From contig NZ_AP022873.1 in the NCBI RefSeq assembly GCF_014701235.1, forward strand, positions 868,001-932,000: 64,000 nucleotides of DNA. Reading direction: 5' to 3'. This stretch comes from Dissulfurispira thermophila (GTDB lineage Bacteria > Nitrospirota > Thermodesulfovibrionia > Thermodesulfovibrionales > Dissulfurispiraceae). The position numbers and the translations under genes are program-made. The number at the start of each line of letters is the position of its first letter. Positions within the stretch are counted from its first letter, which is position 1. Shown here in pieces: positions 16,401-22,911 of this stretch. The notes under the pieces are model-generated. The model saw only the letters and a list, made by a program, of their open reading frames with translations. It had not been told where the DNA came from and did no database searches.

Positions 16401-17648
16401 AAGGTGGTGGCAATGACAAAAGAACAGAATGAAGAAGACAACATACTCCGTGCAAATGTGCAAAGGACGAAGAAGATGCTTATGGAAAAAGGGATTCAAG
16501 AAGATATGGCAGAAAGGCTTGCTACTGTGAGGATATTCACCGAACCTCCAGGCGCTTATGGGACGGGACTTTCTAATGTGATACCCCTTTCTAACACATG
16601 GGAAAATGAAAAGCAGGTTATTGATGTCTATTTTATGCGGATGAGCCACATGTTCGGGCAGGGATTTTGGGGGAATAAAATTGGGAATGAGGAGTTAGGA
16701 GTTAAGAGTGATGAAGATGTGAGTCTTACAATCTTTAAAAATGCCCTTTCCGATACAAAGGTAGTGGTTCACAGCCGTTCAGGTAATGTTTATGCAACTC
16801 TTGATAACGATGATTTTTTCCAGTATCTTGGCGGAACTGCAATGGCAATCCGTGCAATTGACGGCAAGACACCTAAAGTTTATGTTACAAATATGTCCAA
16901 TCCAAAACAGCCAAAACAGGAGACCCTTGAAAAATTTATGGGCAGTGAGATGAGGAGCAGGTATCTTAATCCAGAATGGATAAAGGCTATGATGAAAGAA
17001 GGATATGCAGGTGCGAGATTTATTGATAAGGTTGTAGAACATCTCTGGGGATGGCAAGTGACAGTGCCAGAGATAGTAGATTCAGCAAAATGGAATGAGA
17101 TGTATGAAACCTATGTTCTGGATAGAAACGGACTTGGTATAAAGGAGATGTTCAGGCAATCAAAGAATATGTGGGCATACCAATCCATTGTAGCAAGGAT
17201 GCTTGAGACAGTCAGAAAGGATTATTGGAGGGTTGATAAAAAGATTATTGAGACTCTCGCAAAGGAATATGCAGAAAGTGTTAAGGAGGTTGGTCTTGCA
17301 TGCTGTGACCACACATGCAATAATCCAATGCTTACAAGATTTACAGCATCTGTTTTAATCTCAGTGCCTGGATTGAAAAATCAAGCGAGTGGATTTATGA
17401 AGGCATTGGATAAAATTAAAAATCCAGAACAACAGAGCAATAGCGTAGAAGTTCGTAAGCCTTCAGTCTTAAGCCTTCAGCCTAAATTAGCTCCTGATGG
17501 AAGAGGCAAAGGGGTGGAAGGCTATGAAATGCAGGATGTGAGTGCAACTGCTGGTGCATCATCTGCGCCAATTCCTTATCTTTTCCTTATCGGTTTTCTC
17601 GTGTTTATCGGGCTTATTGCATGGGGATTCAGGAAGAGGTCTTTGTAA
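13398..17648 (+). CDS. cobN: Exported, membrane-anchored CobN-like metallochelatase subunit
   Basis: A CobN/BchH-family protein of about 1,290 residues past its signal peptide. Family landmarks include GTHGTHEWLSGKEVGF, DPPEALIQDLPNIYPYIVDDVGEG, LWAVETIRHEGVMESQIMYLMG and PPGAYGTGLSNVIPLS. The mature chain probably begins at AEPLKISLLPGD (about 13785) after a hydrophobic segment ending QTAHA. The C-terminus carries a membrane helix (YLFLIGFLVFIGLIAWGF) and a basic RKRSL tail. Both ends place the catalytic body in the periplasm. ATG 13398 has GGGAGG seven bases upstream and overlaps the DUF2149 stop, but the first 115 codons look like antisense of small genes, so the true start is unsettled. 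No ATP-driven partner lies in this operon; the neighbours are motor-like. Confidence 0.85.
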   Translation: MCLSKLNLFIFFYFFFVLNLKVYEKTQCTDYSNKCYQCDHISWINFHLSPPYSLSDIRKYPKYNNKIPNIEAIIALSNLIFSAKIELIATAVRRYLARSKTTFATSFLPSIFCVFNTIILFIFCQTAHAEPLKISLLPGDTHTKTAVEAIKAVRSQGVEDISLHVYPLKGIRNEDLEYLKNSKLIIVNIMGRQIVDAVKSEIQYAIKNGAKVYAVAASGSYNNEMKALGIMVDKKIEEYYQEGGSENFKNMIFYALKKDFGFDISYGKAIKVAEFGIYDYKTKRIFGDFEEFKKVNGQRDRHWIGIVFYRNTIVSGQTKHIDALVEGLEEEGFNVLPVYGWPSETAIEKFFFDENGKSRVGLVVAMGMKIGINPEIAIPILSRLGVPVINAITLYSQSKEEWEKSPSGLDIFERAWQIAGTEMAGIIQPIVIASKERMIDKETGIEYIEERPIPERIKRLVDRVKAWINLQDKANKDKRLAIIYYNYPPGKQNIGASYLNVLPESLWEIYERLKAEGYRLKAEEMTKERLFEDVHNYARNIGNWAAGEIDRLARSGKPILIPVDTYKRWFEELPEGLKKAVIKDWGKPEDNKMMSWTGASGTKYIVIPAIRYGNILFTPQPSRGWEQDIKKLYHDVTLAPHHQYVAFYLWLKNEFQADAIAHIGTHGTHEWLSGKEVGFTNEDPPEALIQDLPNIYPYIVDDVGEGLQAKRRGMAVIIDHMTPPFDKAGMNKELKELSALISDYNNAKEKSPAIAESRLGEINTLAKKMGILKDIGLMDIKTMDDIEKLDDYIKEIGEKVTPFGLHTFGKSPEERYIKTTAEAIVSIERDLSKEEKEKRIAELESRIIQSGQRELDSFIAALSGRYVPAGQGNDPIRSHDSLPTGKNFYSFDPTRIPAKGTYEMGVRLAKELIEDYKQRHGIYPDKLTFVLWAVETIRHEGVMESQIMYLMGIKPKWDERGRVIGVEAVPRFELGRPRIDVTIVPSGLYRDLFSNLMALLDKVVAMTKEQNEEDNILRANVQRTKKMLMEKGIQEDMAERLATVRIFTEPPGAYGTGLSNVIPLSNTWENEKQVIDVYFMRMSHMFGQGFWGNKIGNEELGVKSDEDVSLTIFKNALSDTKVVVHSRSGNVYATLDNDDFFQYLGGTAMAIRAIDGKTPKVYVTNMSNPKQPKQETLEKFMGSEMRSRYLNPEWIKAMMKEGYAGARFIDKVVEHLWGWQVTVPEIVDSAKWNEMYETYVLDRNGLGIKEMFRQSKNMWAYQSIVARMLETVRKDYWRVDKKIIETLAKEYAESVKEVGLACCDHTCNNPMLTRFTASVLISVPGLKNQASGFMKALDKIKNPEQQSNSVEVRKPSVLSLQPKLAPDGRGKGVEGYEMQDVSATAGASSAPIPYLFLIGFLVFIGLIAWGFRKRSL
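13413..13538 (-). CDS. 41-residue small membrane protein (antisense)
   Basis: The product has one membrane helix (VIALVAFIAVISALSFLIYF) and a basic tail (KIQDKKEIKKYKK), the classic positive-inside small membrane protein. The ATG at 13536-13538 (reverse) has a very strong GGGGGGAG six bases upstream, and the stop of the 67-residue gene at 13550 lies just ahead of it, so the two form an operon opposite to cobN. Function unknown. Confidence 0.6.
   Translation of the reverse strand: MEIYPTDVIALVAFIAVISALSFLIYFKIQDKKEIKKYKKV
13550..13753 (-). CDS. 67-residue two-helix membrane protein (antisense)
   Basis: The product reads as a soluble start (MIVLNTQKIDGRKEVAKVV), then FDLAKYLLTAVAISSIF and LSAIIASILGILLLYLGYFLI as two hydrophobic helices, ending DKE. 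It resembles the small DUF6722-type membrane proteins, though I am unsure of that name. Its start lies opposite the signal peptide coding region of cobN, and it is followed after 11 bases by the 41-residue gene. Its composition looks more protein-like than the overlapping + strand frame. Confidence 0.58.
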   Translation of the reverse strand: MIVLNTQKIDGRKEVAKVVFDLAKYLLTAVAISSIFAEKIRLLSAIIASILGILLLYLGYFLISDKE

Positions 17649-19158
17649 CCCATTGGATTATTTTATCAACCATTGCCCTTATAGTTGCCTCTTTTGGCAT
17701 AATGGATACTTTTAATCCTGCCTTTTCTATTGCCTTTGCAGTCACAGGGCCTATGACGGCTATGGTTACATCTTTTAGAATCTCTATTGCGTCCTCACCT
17801 ATTATCTCTATGAAATTATTGAAGGTTGCAGCGCTTGTAAATGTTGCAATAGAAATCCTTCCCTCTTTTAAAAATCTCTTTAGCCTCTTGCCATGCTTTT
17901 CAGGCTTTATTGCACGATATGCAGTAGGTGTGTCTATTTCTCCGCCAAGCTCTCTCACCTTCTCTGGAAATACCTCCCTTGCAACCTCGGCACGGGGTAA
18001 AAGGATTTTCAATCCCTTAAGGTTGAAGTCTGAAGTCTGAAGGCTGAAGGCTTTTATCAATCCTTCTGCATTGAATTCTTCTGGGATAATGTCCACTTTG
18101 ACTCCATAATTTCTTATCGCCTCAGCAGTCTTTGTGCCTATGGCACATATTTTGATTCCTCTTAAATCTCTAATATCCCTGTTTTTATCAAGAAGTCTCT
18201 GCATGAAATATTTAAATCCATTTATGCTTGTAAATATAATCCAATTGTATGTTTCTATCTTATCTATTGATTCATCTAATTCCTTGTAACTTTCAGGCGG
18301 CACTATCTCTATGGTTGGAAACTCGAATACCTCTGCCCCTAAATCTTCGAGGGGCTCATAGTCTTTTGTATATTCTCTTGTGATTAAAATCCTCTGACCA
18401 AATAGGGGTTTATTTTCATACCATTTTAGTTTATCTCTTAATTTGACTACATTCCCAACAACCATCACAGCAGGAGGTTTGATATTTTCTTCTTTGACAA
18501 GCCCGGCAATATCTTTCAGATTGCTGACAACTGTTTTCTGGTCAGGCCTTGTTCCCCATCTCACAACTGCAGTTGGAGTATCAGGAGACTTACCATGATC
18601 TATAAGCCTTGAAGTTATGGCACTGATGTTTTTAACACCCATTAAAAAAACAAGGGTATCAAAACTATTTGCGAACTTTGTCCAGTCTATAGAACTTTCA
18701 GGTTTTGTTATATCTTCATTGCCTGTAATAACAGCAAAAGATGAAGAATATTTCCTGTGAGTAAGTGGAATGCCTGCATATGCAGGTGCAGCAATCGAAG
18801 AACTGACACCGGGTATTATCTCAAATTCTATGCCCTCATTTACAAGAACTTCTGCTTCTTCACCGCCTCTGCCGAATACAAAGGGATCACCGCCCTTTAA
18901 TCTGCATACGATTTTGCCTTCTTTTGCCTTTTCAATGAGTGCCTGATTAATCTCATCCTGTGTCATTGCATGGTGTCCGCCCCTTTTACCAGCATATATG
19001 AATTCAGCTTCATGGCTTATATAATTCAGCATCTGTGCGTTTAGATGGAAATCATAGACTACAACCTCTGCCTTCTGCAGGCATCTTAAACCCTTTATTG
19101 TAAGAAGCCCTATATCCCCTGGTCCAGCCCCGATTAAATATACCTTTCCTTTTTTCAT
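17629..19158 (-). CDS. cobA-hemD: Uroporphyrinogen-III C-methyltransferase / uroporphyrinogen-III synthase fusion
   Basis: A 509-residue fusion. The N-terminal half (about 1-240) is the SUMT methylase CobA, which makes precorrin-2: VYLIGAGPGDIGLLTIKG, CRLKGGDPFVFGRGGEEAEVL, EIIPGVSSSIAAPAYAGIPLTHR. The C-terminal half (about 255-509) is HemD, which closes and flips ring D to give uroporphyrinogen III: ILITREYTKDYEPLEDLGAEV, NWIIFTSINGFKYF, TFTSAATFNNF. This fusion is common in anaerobes and feeds corrinoid and alternative haem synthesis. A repeat-derived FSLQTSDFNLKG lies in the HemD linker (about 18020-18050). Its end overlaps that of cobN by 20 bases, tail to tail, and its start abuts hemC. 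Confidence 0.95.
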   Translation of the reverse strand: MKKGKVYLIGAGPGDIGLLTIKGLRCLQKAEVVVYDFHLNAQMLNYISHEAEFIYAGKRGGHHAMTQDEINQALIEKAKEGKIVCRLKGGDPFVFGRGGEEAEVLVNEGIEFEIIPGVSSSIAAPAYAGIPLTHRKYSSSFAVITGNEDITKPESSIDWTKFANSFDTLVFLMGVKNISAITSRLIDHGKSPDTPTAVVRWGTRPDQKTVVSNLKDIAGLVKEENIKPPAVMVVGNVVKLRDKLKWYENKPLFGQRILITREYTKDYEPLEDLGAEVFEFPTIEIVPPESYKELDESIDKIETYNWIIFTSINGFKYFMQRLLDKNRDIRDLRGIKICAIGTKTAEAIRNYGVKVDIIPEEFNAEGLIKAFSLQTSDFNLKGLKILLPRAEVAREVFPEKVRELGGEIDTPTAYRAIKPEKHGKRLKRFLKEGRISIATFTSAATFNNFIEIIGEDAIEILKDVTIAVIGPVTAKAIEKAGLKVSIMPKEATIRAMVDKIIQWVTKTSS

Positions 19159-20135
19159 CAGCTTGCGATCTCACCGTTTATGGATGGATTATTTCTGCTG
19201 TAAACCTCATTAAGTATCTCCCTCGCACCTCTTGAAAGTAAATCTTCTGCCAGCTTGATTCCGATATTTTCTGCATCATTCGGTATGCCTTCTATATGAC
19301 CTCTTATAATTGTATCCCCTGAAACGCTTCCCACAAGCCCATCCATTAAAACTCTGCTGTCAATTAATCTGGCATATGCTGCGATAGGAACCTGACATCC
19401 ACCTTCGAGTTTTTTCAGAAATACCCTTTCTGCCCTGACACATATGGAAGTTTCCGGGTGGTTCAATGGTGCGATGAGATTGTTTATGAATTCATCATCA
19501 ATCCTGCATTCAATTCCTATTGCTCCCTGACCTATAGCAGGAAGGCTTACTTCAGAGGGAAGGATCTCAGTAATCCTCTCCGCCCATCCGAGCCTCTTAA
19601 CACCTGCAGCAGCAAGGATTATTGCGTCAAACTGTCCCTCATCCAGTTTCCGCAGCCTTGTATCGAGATTTCCACGGAGTTGCTCTATCTTTAAATCAGG
19701 CCTTATACTGAGCAATTGACATGAGCGTCTGAGACTACTTGTGCCGATAGTCGCACCATGCGGCAGGTCTCTAAAATTTGAAATTTGAAATTTGAAATTT
19801 GAAATTCGTGATAGGAATGCATCTCTCGGATCCTCTCTTTTTGTTATCACTGCGAGATGTAATCCTTCGGGAAAATCTGTTGGCACATCTTTCATGCTGT
19901 GCACAGCTATGTCTGCCTCATTCCTTAAAAGTGCTTCTTCAATTTCTTTTACGAAAAGCCCCTTGCCCCCTACTTTTGCGAGAGGGACATCTAAAATCTT
20001 GTCGCCTGTGGTCTTTATTTTATTAAGCTCTATTTCTAATGTGGGATAGAGTTTTTGCAGTTCAGACTTAATCCATTCAGCCTGCCAGAGCGCAAGCTTA
20101 CTGCCTCGAGTGCCTATAATAATTTTATTCTTCAT
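19158..20135 (-). CDS. hemC: Hydroxymethylbilane synthase (porphobilinogen deaminase)
   Basis: HemC polymerises four porphobilinogens into hydroxymethylbilane in the cytoplasm. Landmarks are GTRGSKLALWQAEW near the start, the Asp-containing VHSMKDVPTDFP, GTSSLRRSCQL and EGGCQVPIAAYA, whose cysteine holds the dipyrromethane cofactor. An insertion of ISNFKFQISNF after AFLSR is encoded by a TTGAAAT tandem run. ATG 20135 is preferred over 20147 because GGAG lies about seven bases upstream; MKNKIIIGTRGS is then the usual family start. It overlaps the hemA end. Confidence 0.95.
   Translation of the reverse strand: MKNKIIIGTRGSKLALWQAEWIKSELQKLYPTLEIELNKIKTTGDKILDVPLAKVGGKGLFVKEIEEALLRNEADIAVHSMKDVPTDFPEGLHLAVITKREDPRDAFLSRISNFKFQISNFRDLPHGATIGTSSLRRSCQLLSIRPDLKIEQLRGNLDTRLRKLDEGQFDAIILAAAGVKRLGWAERITEILPSEVSLPAIGQGAIGIECRIDDEFINNLIAPLNHPETSICVRAERVFLKKLEGGCQVPIAAYARLIDSRVLMDGLVGSVSGDTIIRGHIEGIPNDAENIGIKLAEDLLSRGAREILNEVYSRNNPSINGEIAS
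19777..19806. repeat. Seven-base tandem run inside hemC
   Basis: About four copies of TTGAAAT in tandem. Seven bases is not a multiple of three, but the total added length keeps the hemC frame and yields the peptide ISNFKFQISNF at a surface-loop position. Similar low-complexity inserts occur in several other genes of the window. Confidence 0.85.
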
Positions 20136-21399
20136 TCTCATCTCCATTTATTCCATACAATTTTTTTATCATGGCTATCAGTTCATCCCTGTCATCTGTA
20201 TCTTCTTTTAGAGCTACTGTTGGCGGGTGTATGAGCTTGTTGATTATAGCTGTCGCCATGTATTCTACTGCCTTCATTTTTTCTACATCAATTTCAGGGA
20301 ATTTATTCTTGAATTTCTCTATTTCTTCAAGTTTTATTTCCTCTGCCTTTTGTCTTAAAGCCACAATAGTCGGCACTGAATCAAGAGATGACATCCATTT
20401 TACAAACTTTTCAACTTCTTCATCTATTATTTTTTCTGCTTTTTCTGCTTCTTTTTTTCTTTCGAGCATATTAGTGTCTACAACACCTTGTAAGTCATCT
20501 ACATCATAAAGATATATGTTGTCTATTTTGTTTATTTCAGGATCTATATTCCTTGGCACCGAGATATCTATTACAAATACTGGCTTGTGCCTTCTTTCTT
20601 TCATTACCTTTTGCATCTGTTCTTTATGAAGGACATAGGTTGGCGCACCTGTTGAACATATAACTATGTCAGTGCATACCAGTTCATTTAAGAAATCTTC
20701 AAATCTTACTGCCTTTCCATTAAACTCCTTTGCCAGTTCACATCCGCGTTCGTATGTCCTATTTGCTACCTTGACTTCAGTAACACCATTGTTTACGAGG
20801 TGACGCGCTGCAAGTTCTGCCATTTCTCCTGCACCCAAGAGCATGAATGATTTTCCAGAAAGGTCTGTGAATATCTTTTTTGCAAGCTCAACGGCTGCAA
20901 AGCTTATGGATACTGCATTTTCAGCAATCCTTGTTTCTGTCCTTACCCTTTTTGCAGTAGATATTGCCTTTTTCATTAATTTATTCAGAAGGACGCCTGT
21001 TGTCTTTTTACTAAGTGCAAAATCAAAGGCATCTTTAAGCTGACCGAGTATTTGTGGCTCTCCTACAACCATGGAATCGAGGCTTGAAGCAACTCTTAAT
21101 ATATGTTTTATGGCATCAGTATCGGTGTGTATATAAAGAGATTTCTCAAAATCAGTTTTTTGTATATTATGGAATTCTGAAAGGAAATTTTTAATGTTCT
21201 CTACTGCTGATGCAGTGCTGCTTACGCATGTATAGAGTTCTACTCTGTTGCATGTTGACAGCACTGCAACTTCCTTTACCTCTGGTATTTTCTTTAAGCC
21301 AAAAACTCCCTCTTCGAGCTTATGCCCGTTGAAGGCAAGCTTTTCCCTTGTTTCAACATTAGCAGTTTTATGATTTAGTCCTATAATGAGAATTTTCAT
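20125..21399 (-). CDS. hemA: Glutamyl-tRNA reductase
   Basis: A 424-residue HemA catalyses the first step of C5-pathway tetrapyrrole synthesis, reducing glutamyl-tRNA to glutamate-1-semialdehyde. Visible landmarks: MKILIIGLNHKTANVETREKL, the catalytic cysteine in LSTCNRVELYTC, GEPQILGQLKDAF, the NADPH-binding LLGAGEMAELAARHL, and the C-terminal dimerisation helix region. The open frame extends upstream to 21549, but that extension is antisense-like sequence within ccsB; the start at 21399 overlaps the ccsB stop by four bases, the standard arrangement. Confidence 0.96.
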   Translation of the reverse strand: MKILIIGLNHKTANVETREKLAFNGHKLEEGVFGLKKIPEVKEVAVLSTCNRVELYTCVSSTASAVENIKNFLSEFHNIQKTDFEKSLYIHTDTDAIKHILRVASSLDSMVVGEPQILGQLKDAFDFALSKKTTGVLLNKLMKKAISTAKRVRTETRIAENAVSISFAAVELAKKIFTDLSGKSFMLLGAGEMAELAARHLVNNGVTEVKVANRTYERGCELAKEFNGKAVRFEDFLNELVCTDIVICSTGAPTYVLHKEQMQKVMKERRHKPVFVIDISVPRNIDPEINKIDNIYLYDVDDLQGVVDTNMLERKKEAEKAEKIIDEEVEKFVKWMSSLDSVPTIVALRQKAEEIKLEEIEKFKNKFPEIDVEKMKAVEYMATAIINKLIHPPTVALKEDTDDRDELIAMIKKLYGINGDENEE

Positions 21400-22220
21400 G
21401 AGAATGTATGCAGACTCTTCAAAAGTAGATTGACGCCAAAGAATGTAAAAAGTATTGTTAAAAACCCTATTATTGACAGAATAGCTGCCTTTTTCCCCCT
21501 CCATCCTGCAGTAAGTCTTACATGAAGGACAAGTGCATAGATAAACCATGTTATGAGTGACCAGACTTCTTTAGGATCCCATCTCCAGTAACTACCCCAT
21601 GCACTTTCTGCCCATAGCGCTCCTGTAATTATGGCAAGGGTAAGGAGAGGAAATCCGATAGTAATAAGTCTATAATTTATCTCGTCCAGAACCTGGAGGC
21701 TTGGGAGTCTCTTGAAAAGTTCGCCTAAATGTTTTGATTTCAGATAATGTTCCTGTAGTAGGTACATTGTCCCTATACCGCATGCCACTGCAAATGCAGC
21801 ATTTCCTAAAAAAGCCAGAAAGGTATGAACAGGAAGCCAGTAACTCTGGAGCACGGGTGTAAGAGGGCTGATTTCCCTTGGAAAGATTGATGAAGATAGC
21901 ATTAAGATAAAGACTATGGGTAGGATAAATGCCCCTATTATACCAATTTTATATCTATGCTCAAGGAAGAAGAATATTAAAACAATGCACCATGCAAAAA
22001 AAGAAGACGCCTCATGCATACTTGTTATTGGCAATTGGCCTGCAGTAATATATCTGAAAACTATACTTATAGAATGTGTTGCAAATCCTGTTATAGTGAT
22101 AAATAGCATCAGTCGAGAGGATTCTTTTCCACCTTTAAATATGTCAACAATACCTATAATTGTTGCAGCAAAATAAAAGGTGAGAGCTATTTCAAAAAAT
22201 ACAATGCCCATTAGAAGCAA
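21396..22220 (-). CDS. ccsB: Cytochrome c biogenesis protein, CcsB/CcsA (haem handling) family
   Basis: This 274-residue protein has eight membrane helices and the tryptophan-rich WGSYWRWDPKEVWSLITW segment with nearby histidines, the haem-handling signature of CcsA/CcsB/CcmC proteins in system II cytochrome c maturation. In related anaerobes it sits just upstream of hemA, as here. It is needed for the many c-type cytochromes encoded later in the window. ATG 22211 (MGIVFFE) is an alternative start; both overlap the end of the upstream gene. Confidence 0.9.
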   Translation of the reverse strand: MLLMGIVFFEIALTFYFAATIIGIVDIFKGGKESSRLMLFITITGFATHSISIVFRYITAGQLPITSMHEASSFFAWCIVLIFFFLEHRYKIGIIGAFILPIVFILMLSSSIFPREISPLTPVLQSYWLPVHTFLAFLGNAAFAVACGIGTMYLLQEHYLKSKHLGELFKRLPSLQVLDEINYRLITIGFPLLTLAIITGALWAESAWGSYWRWDPKEVWSLITWFIYALVLHVRLTAGWRGKKAAILSIIGFLTILFTFFGVNLLLKSLHTFS

Positions 22221-22906
22221 CCGAGTTCACAATTTTTTATTTTGATTTTCAGTTTATTTGCAGCCTTACCAATCTCTTTGTAATGGACTCCGAGTTCTTC
22301 AGCAATCTTTCTTGCATCGCTGCATGTAATCATGCCTTCATTAGACCGTGTTTTTAAAATGCTTTCTATTTCTTTTTTCCTTACTATCATTTCTATGCAG
22401 CCTATTAACTCGTGTATGTTTTTTGAAGAGTAATGCAATGGCCTTTTTTCAATAACAATATCAGCCTGTTTCAGCACCCTGCTGGCCGAAGGCTTAATGT
22501 TTTTATTAGAAACATTAGTTATAAATACTACAACATCAGGCTCTAAAAACTCAATTGCGCTATTGCCCTCGATGATTATACAGTCAAGATGAGAGAGTCT
22601 GCCAATTGCTATTGGCATGACATTATTTATCTCGTTTGCAGGTGATTGAACCCATAAGACCTCTTCTGCCCCAGCATCAAATAGCCTTCTGGTATCTTTA
22701 TCTTTCTGATATAAAATATTTTTGTCATCTATAATCGATGTATAAAAGGCTGTTTTTGTATATTTTATAGCACCATATTTAGGTGAATGGGTGAATGGGT
22801 AGATGGGTGGATGGGTTTTGAAGTATCTTAAGATTGCAACTGCCAGGGTTGTCTTACCAGCACCGCTATGGGCGCCTCCGATGCCAATGAGAAGAGGATG
22901 TTTCAT
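22211..22906 (-). CDS. MobB-like P-loop GTPase
   Basis: A 231-residue protein starts MKHPLLIGIGGAHSGAGKTTLAVAIL, with a P-loop GAHSGAGKTT. LDCIIIEGNSAIEFLEPDVVVFI corresponds to the MobB family Walker B region. The C-terminal 70 residues (SNEGMITCSDARKIAEELGVHYKEIGKAANKLKIKIKNCELGCF) look like a small helix-turn-helix or metal-binding tail with cysteines. MobB proteins assist molybdopterin dinucleotide cofactor formation; the C-terminal extension makes a different role possible. A repeat-derived THPPIYPFTHSP loop lies near residue 32. Confidence 0.72.
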   Translation of the reverse strand: MKHPLLIGIGGAHSGAGKTTLAVAILRYFKTHPPIYPFTHSPKYGAIKYTKTAFYTSIIDDKNILYQKDKDTRRLFDAGAEEVLWVQSPANEINNVMPIAIGRLSHLDCIIIEGNSAIEFLEPDVVVFITNVSNKNIKPSASRVLKQADIVIEKRPLHYSSKNIHELIGCIEMIVRKKEIESILKTRSNEGMITCSDARKIAEELGVHYKEIGKAANKLKIKIKNCELGCF

Positions 22907-22911
22907 GTGTA

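Noticed and set aside
21400-21549. N-terminal extension of HemA
   Set aside because: The 50 extra residues lie inside ccsB and do not resemble the family; MKILIIGLNHKTA at 21399 is the natural start.
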